12,505 nucleotides of DNA from an uncultured Oscillospiraceae bacterium (GTDB taxonomy: Bacteria; Bacillota; Clostridia; Oscillospirales; Oscillospiraceae), in NCBI GenBank assembly GCA_947631805.1, contig CANRNA010000029.1, forward strand, positions 1 through 12,505, written 5' to 3'. The notes below the pieces were generated by a model that ran no database searches, was not told the origin of the DNA, and saw nothing but the letters and a program-made list of their open reading frames with translations. The number at the start of each line of letters is the position of its first letter. The stretch's first letter is position 1. Made by a program: the position numbers and the translations under genes. Of the stretch, positions 6,942-12,505 are shown one piece after another.

Positions 6942-8039
6942 TCACGTGCCCTGCAGGGCCTCCTTCACTTCCTTTTCCGCGCTTCTCGCCAGTATTTTCA
7001 AGGCCTCCAGGGCCGCGTCCCTGGTCCTGTCGTCCATATCTGCCACAGAGCGCAGAAAGCTCCTGGCCGTGTCGAACCAGTTCTCCCGCATCTCGTGCAT
7101 GGTCTCCCGCTTCGTGCCAGACAGCAGCGTGTAGATGGCGTCGACGAACAGGCCGAACTGCCCGGGGGTCATGTCCGCGATCCAGTCCTTGATGGTGGAG
7201 TCCACGAACCGGCTGCCGTCGGTGACGGCGGGCAGACGCACCAGGTCGGGTCCCAGGGCCTCCCAGGAGTACACGTCGTGCTGCATCAGCCCCGACTCGG
7301 TGCTGTGGACCACGGCGCGCTTTTCCTCCCGGCCCAGGAGCATGCCCACCACGGAAAACTGGGGGATATAGGTGTGCACCCGGCCGTATATGCGCCTGTA
7401 GCCCTCGGTCTTGAGCACGTTGTCGTAAAAGCCCGGGCCGTCGTAATTATACACCCCGTCGATGCGCTTTTGTACCTCCTCCCCGCAGAAGGCCCCGGCG
7501 TATACGGCCAGGTTGCCCCCCTTGGAGTGGCCCCCCAGGATGAGCCTGCCCGGGATGAGCCCGGCCACCCTCTCGGCGTACTCCGCCGCCATCCGCTGGC
7601 CGGGGATGGGGCAGAGAAAGCTCATGTTCAGGTCCTCCTTCCAGCCCACCACGGTGTTGTCCGTGCCCCGGTAGGACAGGAAGTGGAGCTCATCTCCCAG
7701 CCGGACGGTGACGGCGGAGAACTGGGTCTGCACTACCGGGTCCAGCCGCTCCGTGTGAAAGCCCACGCCCAGAGGGCCGAACCGCTCGCTCCTGCCCATG
7801 GCCTGGATGAGCTCCTCGTCCCGGAGCTTCCAGCGCCCCTCCTCGCCCAGCCGCCTGTCACTCCCGGCCCGGCGGGCAATCTCCCGCACGGTCACGAACT
7901 CCTCCGGCAGCGGGTCGGAGAAATGCTCAAAGGGTATGTAGGCGAACCGGGCCAATATCATCCCGTCCACCGCGTTCAGGGGGCACCGATCCATGGGCAG
8001 GTCCCCCCGCCATTTCAAATAATCGAACAGATCCGCCAT
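6942..8039 (-). CDS. DUF2974 (Mbeg1-like) predicted serine hydrolase
   Basis: An alpha/beta-hydrolase related to class 3 lipases; natural substrate unknown. Seen: 365 residues, no signal peptide or membrane helix, so probably cytoplasmic. The nucleophile elbow is GGHSKGG with Ser172. YRGTD (123-127) resembles the oxyanion strand of lipase-3 proteins. NYDGPGF (Asp200) and MQHDVYSW (His254) are conserved-looking blocks that could supply the other catalytic residues; this assignment is inferred. The C-terminus (about 300-365) is helical and charged. The N-terminus MADLFDYLKWRGDLP is typical of the family. GAGGTGA 5 nt before the ATG at 8037-8039 sets the start. It sits 20 nt after the DUF1643 gene and 7 nt before azlC, so it belongs to the same transcript. 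Confidence 0.88.
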   Translation of the reverse strand: MADLFDYLKWRGDLPMDRCPLNAVDGMILARFAYIPFEHFSDPLPEEFVTVREIARRAGSDRRLGEEGRWKLRDEELIQAMGRSERFGPLGVGFHTERLDPVVQTQFSAVTVRLGDELHFLSYRGTDNTVVGWKEDLNMSFLCPIPGQRMAAEYAERVAGLIPGRLILGGHSKGGNLAVYAGAFCGEEVQKRIDGVYNYDGPGFYDNVLKTEGYRRIYGRVHTYIPQFSVVGMLLGREEKRAVVHSTESGLMQHDVYSWEALGPDLVRLPAVTDGSRFVDSTIKDWIADMTPGQFGLFVDAIYTLLSGTKRETMHEMRENWFDTARSFLRSVADMDDRTRDAALEALKILARSAEKEVKEALQGT

Positions 8040-8059
8040 AAAATCACCTCATAGCGCCC

Positions 8060-8674
8060 TCACAGGCAGTTTTCACAGTAGGCCGCCGCGTCGAACGGGT
8101 CCAGACCGCTGTCCTTTTTCAGATACAGGGGGTGGTGGGGGTGGCCCTTTTTCGACCGGGCCCCGGCGGTGTACCACACCGCCCCGTACCGGCGGCCCAG
8201 ACCGATCATGTCCAGCAGACATTCCTTCAGATAATCCCGCGTCTCGATGATGTTCCCCCAGGCGGCCCACACGGCGGGGGCGGGCCCGCTGTGGGCAAGG
8301 ACGTATGCAAACGCCGCCATGTTCTCCCGGTGCAGGAGCCGGTTCATCTCCCGCTCCATGTCCTCCGGCCTGGTGGCCCGCTGGGCGTAGACGTTGAACA
8401 TGATGAAGCTGTCAAAGCCGTTGTGGGCGGCGATGCGCTCCACGCTCTTGAGCGTCGGGTCCAGGTTCCCCGGCTCCGCCGTGGAGGGGTTGATGCCGAT
8501 GCAGATCAGGGGCCTGGCCCCCCTGGTGCCCAATATGTACCGGTAATCGGCGTAAAAGTCCGGCACATACAGCCACCGGCCGGTGTCGTATCTGTCCGAC
8601 CGGCCTGAGCGCTCCAGGGCCTCGTCGAAGGTCAGCAGGGCGATATCCGCCGTAGGCGCCGACGGAATGTGCAT
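8060..8674 (-). CDS. DUF1643 family protein of unknown function
   Basis: Soluble protein of the DUF1643 family; the activity is unknown to me. Seen: 204 residues. Motifs in order are WLYVPDFYADYRYILG (34-49), ICIGINPSTA (57-66), LDPT (71-74), FNVYAQRAT (93-101), AAWGN (137-141) and GHPHHPLYLKKD (177-188). These Asn/Pro/Ser, Asp/Thr, Trp/Gly/Asn and His/Pro blocks are the usual conserved positions and give an active-site-like pattern. There is no signal peptide or membrane helix; two cysteines lie at the extreme C-terminus. The ATG at 8672-8674 follows AGGAGG by 7 nt. The reading frame stays open far upstream across the divergent U32 gene, but this extension is a shadow. It is the first gene of a unit with DUF2974 and azlCD. 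Confidence 0.88.
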   Translation of the reverse strand: MHIPSAPTADIALLTFDEALERSGRSDRYDTGRWLYVPDFYADYRYILGTRGARPLICIGINPSTAEPGNLDPTLKSVERIAAHNGFDSFIMFNVYAQRATRPEDMEREMNRLLHRENMAAFAYVLAHSGPAPAVWAAWGNIIETRDYLKECLLDMIGLGRRYGAVWYTAGARSKKGHPHHPLYLKKDSGLDPFDAAAYCENCL

Positions 8675-8698
8675 GGTATCGCCTCCTCTCGACCTACC

Positions 8699-8727
8699 AT
8701 TATAATTGACAGAGGCGGAAAATGGAA
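8699..8727 (-). promoter_or_regulatory. Leftward promoter for the DUF1643-DUF2974-azlCD unit
   Basis: The minus strand has a perfect TATAAT (8699-8704). At 17 nt upstream is only a weak -35, TTCCAT (8722-8727). Transcription would start near 8692, about 17 nt before the start codon. A weak -35 with a perfect -10 suggests help from an activator, or modest strength. It overlaps the rightward promoter. Confidence 0.55.
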
Positions 8728-8734
8728 GTAAAAT
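8706..8734 (+). promoter_or_regulatory. Rightward promoter for the U32 gene
   Basis: TTGACA (8706-8711), 17 nt, then TAAAAT (8729-8734): a perfect -35 with a five-of-six -10. Transcription would start near 8741, leaving a leader of about 30 nt. It shares its DNA with the divergent promoter: the leftward -35 lies inside this spacer, and the leftward TATAAT abuts this -35. Confidence 0.75.
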
Positions 8735-8757
8735 CAACAAAATAACGCCAACAGTTT

Positions 8758-8773
8758 GGGAGGGATGGATTTG
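8758..8773 (+). promoter_or_regulatory. Ribosome binding site that favours a TTG start for the U32 gene
   Basis: GGGAGGG at 8758-8764 touches the ATG at 8765, too close for normal initiation. The TTG at 8771-8773 lies 7 nt after GGGAGG and gives MTTPAILAPAGG, matching the usual short N-terminus of U32 proteins. TTG is therefore preferred, adding a second TTG-started gene in this window. Confidence 0.6.
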
Positions 8774-10801
8774 ACCACGCCCGCGATATTGGCCCCCGCA
8801 GGCGGCAAAGAGCAGCTTTTGGCCGCCGTTCGCTGCGGGGCGGACTGCGTGTATCTGGGTCTTTCCTCCTTCAACGCCCGGCGGAGCGCGGCCAATTTCG
8901 ACGCCGAGGGCCTTGCCGACGCCGTCCGGTACTGCCACGCCCGTGGCGTGGGGGTATACGTGGCCGTGAATACCCTGGTCACCGACGGGGAGATGCCCGC
9001 CCTGGAGCAGACGGCGGACGCGGCGGCCCGGTCCGGGGCGGACGGGGTGATACTCCAGGACATGGCCGCCCTGCGGCTGTTCGCGGCCAAATACCCGGCC
9101 CTCCACCGGGGGGCCTCCACCCAGACCGCCGTCCACAACGCGGACGGGGCCCGGTTTTTGCAGGACGCGGGCTTTGACAGCTTCGTCCTGGCCCGGGAGC
9201 TGACGCTGGAGGAGATGGAAAGGATATGCGCCGCCGTGTCCATCCCGGCGGAGGCCTTCGTCCACGGGGCCCACTGCATGAGCCTGTCCGGGGCCTGCTA
9301 TCTGTCCGCCATGCTGGGAGGCCGCAGCGGCAACCGGGGCCTGTGCGCCCAGCCCTGCCGCCTGGACTGGCGGTGCGGCGGGTCCGGCCACGTCCTGTCC
9401 CTGAAGGACATGAGCCTCATCCGCCACATCAGAGCCCTGGCCGACGCCGGGGTGTCCGCCCTGAAAATAGAGGGCCGGATGAAGCGGCCGGAGTATGTGG
9501 CCGCCGCCGTCACCGCCTGCCGCAGCGCCCGGGCGGGGCAGCCCTTCGACGAGGCGGCCCTGGCCGCCGTGTTCTCCCGCAGCGGCTTCACCGACGGCTA
9601 TCTGACCGGGCGGCGGGACAGGTCCATGTTCGGCTTCCGCACCAAGCAGGACGTGACGGGCGCGGCCCCCGTGCTGGGGGAGCTGGCGGCCCTGTACCGG
9701 AAGGAAAATCCCCTGGTGCCCGTGGACATGGTCTTCCGCCTGGACCCCGCCGGGACCCGGCTGACCGTCACCGACGGGCGGAACACCGCCGTGACCTCCG
9801 GCCCCGCGCCGGAAGCCGCCCGCACCCGCCCCCTGGACGGGGACCGTGCAAGGGAGAGCCTCTCCAAGACCGGCGGGACACAGTATTATGTCAACTCTTT
9901 CGCCGCTGATATCGCCCCCGGCCTGACCGTGAGCGCGGCGGCGCTGAACGGCATGCGCCGACAGGCCCTGGAGGCCCTGGACGGGCTTCGTGCCGCCGTG
10001 ACAGTGCCGGAGCCCGGCCCCTGGGCCCCGGTCCGGCCCCTCCGGCGCACCCACCCGGACCCCTCCCCCCTGTGGGGGCGGTTCTGCACGCCGGAGCAGA
10101 TCGCGGACGCCGACGCCCTGGAGCGCGTGATACTCCCCCTGGACGCCGTCACTCCGGCCCTGCTGGCAAGGTATGGGGCCAAGCTCACCGCCCAGCTCCC
10201 CGCCCTGCTTTTTCCCCAGGATGAGCCGGACCTGGCCAGGCGGCTGACCGCCCTGGGAGACGCCGGGCTCCGGGAGGTCTGGACGGACAACATCTACGGC
10301 GCCGCCCTGGGCGGGCGCCTGGGATTCACGGTCCGAGGCGGCTTCGGGCTGAACATTCTCAACAGCGAGGCCATGGACTTTTTCGCCGAAAAGGGTCTGG
10401 CCAGCCTGACCGTCTCCTTTGAGCTGCCCATGGAAAAGCTACGGCGGCTGGAGGGCCCCGTCCCCTGGGGCATAGCCGCCTACGGATATCTGCCTCTGAT
10501 GCGCTTTCGCGCCTGCCCCCTCCGGGCCCATATCGGCTGCGTCGCCTGCGGCGGCCGGGGAGCGCTCATCGACCGGCGGGGGGTGTCCTTCCCGGTGGAG
10601 TGCGGGGGGAAGCGCTATTCCTCCCTGCTCAACAGCGTGCCCCTGCACATCGCCGGGCGGGACGACCCCGGCGACTTCCGGCTTCTGTGGTTCACCCGGG
10701 AGAGCCCCCGGCTGTGCGCCCAGGTGACGGAGGACTTCCGGCTTGGCCATCCCCCGGCCGGGCCCCACACCGGCGGGCTGTATTATCGTGAGCTGCCGTG
10801 A
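8771..10801 (+). CDS. U32 family protein, long RlhA-like type (predicted RNA hydroxylation protein)
   Basis: Labelled peptidase U32, but characterised relatives (RlhA, TrhP, UbiU/UbiV) hydroxylate RNA or quinone precursors and, where studied, carry an Fe-S cluster. Seen: 676 residues. The start is ILAPAGGKEQLLAAVRCGAD. The U32 signature EAFVHGAHCMSLSGACYLS is at 161-179 with one mismatch (His168). Cys169, 176, 192 and 196 are cluster-ligand candidates. IEGRMKRPEYV begins near 233. A DUF3656-like segment is marked by SKTGGTQYY (365-373) and LNGMRRQALEAL. Near the C-terminus lies a second cluster, Cys582, 590, 593 and 611. Length and domain order match RlhA (about 650) better than the short tRNA-modifying pair. 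The target, 23S rRNA or tRNA, is inferred. Own promoter; mntP follows after 59 bp. Confidence 0.88.
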   Translation: MTTPAILAPAGGKEQLLAAVRCGADCVYLGLSSFNARRSAANFDAEGLADAVRYCHARGVGVYVAVNTLVTDGEMPALEQTADAAARSGADGVILQDMAALRLFAAKYPALHRGASTQTAVHNADGARFLQDAGFDSFVLARELTLEEMERICAAVSIPAEAFVHGAHCMSLSGACYLSAMLGGRSGNRGLCAQPCRLDWRCGGSGHVLSLKDMSLIRHIRALADAGVSALKIEGRMKRPEYVAAAVTACRSARAGQPFDEAALAAVFSRSGFTDGYLTGRRDRSMFGFRTKQDVTGAAPVLGELAALYRKENPLVPVDMVFRLDPAGTRLTVTDGRNTAVTSGPAPEAARTRPLDGDRARESLSKTGGTQYYVNSFAADIAPGLTVSAAALNGMRRQALEALDGLRAAVTVPEPGPWAPVRPLRRTHPDPSPLWGRFCTPEQIADADALERVILPLDAVTPALLARYGAKLTAQLPALLFPQDEPDLARRLTALGDAGLREVWTDNIYGAALGGRLGFTVRGGFGLNILNSEAMDFFAEKGLASLTVSFELPMEKLRRLEGPVPWGIAAYGYLPLMRFRACPLRAHIGCVACGGRGALIDRRGVSFPVECGGKRYSSLLNSVPLHIAGRDDPGDFRLLWFTRESPRLCAQVTEDFRLGHPPAGPHTGGLYYRELP

Positions 10802-10805
10802 CTTT

Positions 10806-10834
10806 TTGACAGGGCCGGACGCATAGCATATCCT
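10806..10834 (+). promoter_or_regulatory. Candidate promoter for mntP
   Basis: TTGACA (10806-10811) and TATCCT (10829-10834) are 17 nt apart, just after the U32 stop codon. The -35 is perfect, the -10 matches at four of six. Transcription would start near 10841, about 20 nt before mntP. The 59-bp gap is too short for a yybP-ykoY manganese riboswitch, and none is seen. Confidence 0.5.
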
Positions 10835-10860
10835 TATGAACTGGAAAGGAGCGTGACCCC

Positions 10861-11421
10861 ATGGGTCTTTGGGAGCTTTTCATCCTGGCGCTGGGGCTTT
10901 CCATGGACGCCTTCGCCGTCAGCATCTGCAAGGGCCTGAGCCTGGGCAGGATACGGGGCAGGCATCTGGCCGTCGCCGGGGCCTGGTTCGGGGGCTTTCA
11001 GGCGCTTATGCCCCTGATCGGGTTTTATCTGGGCCGGTTCTTCGCGGACCTCATCACCGCCTACGACCACTGGATCGCCTTTTTCCTGCTGCTGTTCATC
11101 GGCGGGAAGATGATCTGGGAGGCCCTGGACCCGAAGGAGGACCGGGTGGACGGGGCCATGGACGCGAAGAGCATGTTCCCCCTGGCCGTGGCCACCAGCA
11201 TCGACGCTCTGGCGGTGGGCGTCACCTTCGCCTTTTTGGACGTGAACATCCTGCCCGCGGTGCTGTTCATCGGGGTCACCACCTTCCTCTGCTCGGCCCT
11301 GGGGGTGAAGGTGGGCAGCATCTTCGGCGCCCGGTACAAAAACAAGGCGGAGCTGTGCGGCGGGCTGGCCCTGGTGCTTATCGGCCTAAAACTGCTGCTG
11401 GATGGTCTGGGCGTTTTGTGA
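10861..11421 (+). CDS. mntP: Manganese efflux pump MntP
   Basis: Inner-membrane exporter that lowers cytoplasmic Mn2+. Seen: 186 residues, about six hydrophobic helices arranged as two related halves. Each half carries the family motif with an intramembrane aspartate: GLSMDAFAVSICKGL (Asp16) and ATSIDALAVGVTFAF (Asp115). GGKMIWEAL near residue 80 is another conserved stretch. Length equals the usual 180-190. The ATG at 10861 is preceded by AAAGGAG at 9 nt. It has a candidate promoter in the 59-bp gap after the U32 gene but could also be read from the U32 promoter. No manganese riboswitch or clear MntR-type palindrome is visible. A 97-bp gap separates it from glnS. Substrate is taken from the family. 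Confidence 0.95.
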   Translation: MGLWELFILALGLSMDAFAVSICKGLSLGRIRGRHLAVAGAWFGGFQALMPLIGFYLGRFFADLITAYDHWIAFFLLLFIGGKMIWEALDPKEDRVDGAMDAKSMFPLAVATSIDALAVGVTFAFLDVNILPAVLFIGVTTFLCSALGVKVGSIFGARYKNKAELCGGLALVLIGLKLLLDGLGVL

Positions 11422-11431
11422 GATATGCCGA

Positions 11432-11463
11432 TTTTGCAGTTTTTGTTGTAAACGCCTGCAAAA
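11432..11463. repeat. Inverted repeat in the mntP-glnS gap, enclosing the glnS -35 box
   Basis: TTTTGCAG (11432-11439) and CTGCAAAA (11456-11463) are perfect 8-base inverted copies with 16 nt between. The predicted glnS -35 (11446-11451) lies in the middle. No run of T follows on either strand, so it is a poor intrinsic terminator. It may be an operator or a weak mntP 3' hairpin. Confidence 0.4.
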
Positions 11464-11474
11464 ATATGTATAAT
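11446..11474 (+). promoter_or_regulatory. Promoter for glnS
   Basis: TTGTAA (11446-11451), 17 nt, then a perfect TATAAT (11469-11474). Transcription would start near 11481, leaving about 38 nt before the start codon. That is too short for a T-box leader, so tRNA-sensing control of this synthetase gene by a T-box is unlikely. Confidence 0.65.
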
Positions 11475-11518
11475 TCACTTATTATATCCTACTTATACAA
11501 GAAAACTGAGGTGTCAGC

Positions 11519-12505
11519 ATGGACGAGAATGCGAAAAACTTTATTCTGGACTTTGTCGCGGAGGACATCGGCCCCGGAGGCCGGTTCGAGGGGATGCAGG
11601 TGCACACCCGGTTCCCCCCGGAGCCCAACGGCTATCTGCACATCGGCCACTGCAAGGCCCTGTGCATCGACTTCGGCACGGCGGAGCGCTTCGGCGGCAT
11701 CACCAACCTGCGCATGGACGACACCAACCCCGCCAAGGAGGACACCGAGTATGTGGACGCCATCAAGGAGGACATCCACTGGCTGGGCTTCGACTGGGAC
11801 GACCGGTTCTTCTATGGCAGCGATTACTTTGAAAAGACCTACGAGCTGGCGGAGGGCCTCATCAAAAAGGGCCTTGCCTACGTGTGCGAGCTGACCCCGG
11901 AGCAGTTCCGGGAATACCGGGGCGACGTGGGCACCCCCGCCCGGAGCCCCTGGCGGGACCGGCCCGTCGAGGAGAGCCTGGACCTGTTCCACCGGATGCG
12001 GGACGGGGAGTTCCCCGAGGGCAAGTACACCCTCCGGGCCAAGATCGACCTGGCCAGCGGCAACTTCAACATGCGGGACCCGGTGCTGTACCGCATCCGG
12101 TACATCGAGCACCACCGCCAGGGCACCAAGTGGTGCGTGTTCCCCATGTACGACTTCGCCCACCCCATCCAGGACGCCCTGGAGGGCATCACCCACTCCC
12201 TGTGCTCCCTGGAATATGAGGACCACCGGCCGTTGTACGACTGGGTCATCAACAACACCGACGTGCCCTCGAAGCCCCGGCAGATCGAATTCTCCCGCCT
12301 GGGCATCGACCACACCGTCATGAGCAAGCGCAAGCTCCGCCGCCTGGTGGAGGAGCGCTACGTCTCCGGCTGGGACGACCCCCGCATGCCCACCCTGTGC
12401 GGCCTGCGCCGCCGGGGCTATACCCCCGCCTCCATCCGCACCTTCATCAACCGCATCGGCGTGTCCAAGGTCACCAGCACGGTGGAGTACTCCTTCCTGG
12501 AGCAC
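11519..12505 (+). CDS. glnS: Glutaminyl-tRNA synthetase (partial, N-terminal 329 residues)
   Basis: Class I synthetase that charges tRNA-Gln directly with glutamine in the cytoplasm. Seen: the catalytic domain with RFPPEPNGYLHIGHCKAL (HIGH at 41-44). NLRMDDTNPAKEDTEYVDAI is the glutamine-type form of the GlxRS signature. FPMYDFAHPIQDALEGITHS and YEDHRPLYDW are typical of GlnRS rather than bacterial GluRS. The second ATP-site motif is VMSKR (267-271). The segment GWDDPRMPTL follows, as usual. The family is about 550 residues, so the anticodon-binding barrels lie beyond the right edge. GAGGTG 5 nt before the ATG sets the start. It has its own promoter, with no T-box. No internal stop is seen. 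Most Firmicutes use GatCAB instead, but clostridial lineages with GlnRS are known. Confidence 0.97.
   Translation, partial: MDENAKNFILDFVAEDIGPGGRFEGMQVHTRFPPEPNGYLHIGHCKALCIDFGTAERFGGITNLRMDDTNPAKEDTEYVDAIKEDIHWLGFDWDDRFFYGSDYFEKTYELAEGLIKKGLAYVCELTPEQFREYRGDVGTPARSPWRDRPVEESLDLFHRMRDGEFPEGKYTLRAKIDLASGNFNMRDPVLYRIRYIEHHRQGTKWCVFPMYDFAHPIQDALEGITHSLCSLEYEDHRPLYDWVINNTDVPSKPRQIEFSRLGIDHTVMSKRKLRRLVEERYVSGWDDPRMPTLCGLRRRGYTPASIRTFINRIGVSKVTSTVEYSFLEH

Noticed and set aside
8060..10054. A 664-residue leftward reading frame that ends as the DUF1643 protein
   Set aside because: The upstream 460 residues are low-complexity Gly/Ala/Pro/His antisense to the U32 gene. A good ribosome site and ATG at 8674 mark the true start.
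11432..11463. Intrinsic terminator after mntP
   Set aside because: The stem is A/T-ended, the loop is 16 nt, and no T-run follows on either strand.
11422..11518. T-box leader for glnS
   Set aside because: Only about 38 nt lie between the predicted start of transcription and the ATG, far too short for a T-box.
11489..12505. A 338-residue leftward frame opposite glnS
   Set aside because: It is fully antisense to a clear synthetase, rich in Val/Leu/Gly/His as GC-rich shadows are, and has no recognisable domain.

Overview
The window reads as chromosomal DNA of a GC-rich (roughly two thirds G+C by eye) anaerobic Firmicute, most likely in or near Oscillospiraceae/Clostridia. This is inferred from gene content and signals. 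There is a clostridial-type V/A-ATPase operon, a glutaminyl-tRNA synthetase, a long U32 protein, DUF2974 and DUF1643 genes, strong Shine-Dalgarno sites, TTG starts, and A/T-rich sigmaA-type promoters set between GC-rich genes. No mobile element, CRISPR array, rRNA or tRNA gene was seen.

Layout. (1) 1-5727, minus strand: a V/A-type ATPase operon read right to left as stalk subunit G/H, I, K, E, C, F, A; the catalytic A gene runs off the left edge. B and D would be expected beyond it. The genes overlap or nearly touch, except for a 94-bp F-A gap that holds two hairpins. A good promoter (5821-5849) and an 80-90 nt leader precede the operon. The K (c-ring) subunit keeps the residues that bind Na+ in the Enterococcus hirae enzyme, so the complex is predicted to couple to sodium. 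(2) 5899-8674, minus strand: a tight four-gene unit, DUF1643 protein, DUF2974 predicted serine hydrolase, azlC, azlD. The last two form a branched-chain amino acid exporter. (3) 8675-8770: a short divergent control region where two promoters overlap. (4) 8771-12505, plus strand: a U32 protein of the RlhA-like long type with two cysteine clusters, mntP (Mn2+ efflux) and glnS (cut by the right edge). The last two appear to have their own promoters.

How it fits together. Most of the window is core physiology: ion-motive ATPase, amino-acid and manganese export, RNA modification and tRNA charging. No clearly new defence or biosynthetic system is visible. The least explained parts are the DUF1643-DUF2974-azlCD unit, the structured spacers in and before the ATPase operon, the overlapping divergent promoters, and the second cysteine cluster of the U32 protein. 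Many long antisense ORFs are present, as expected at this base composition, and were treated as shadows.
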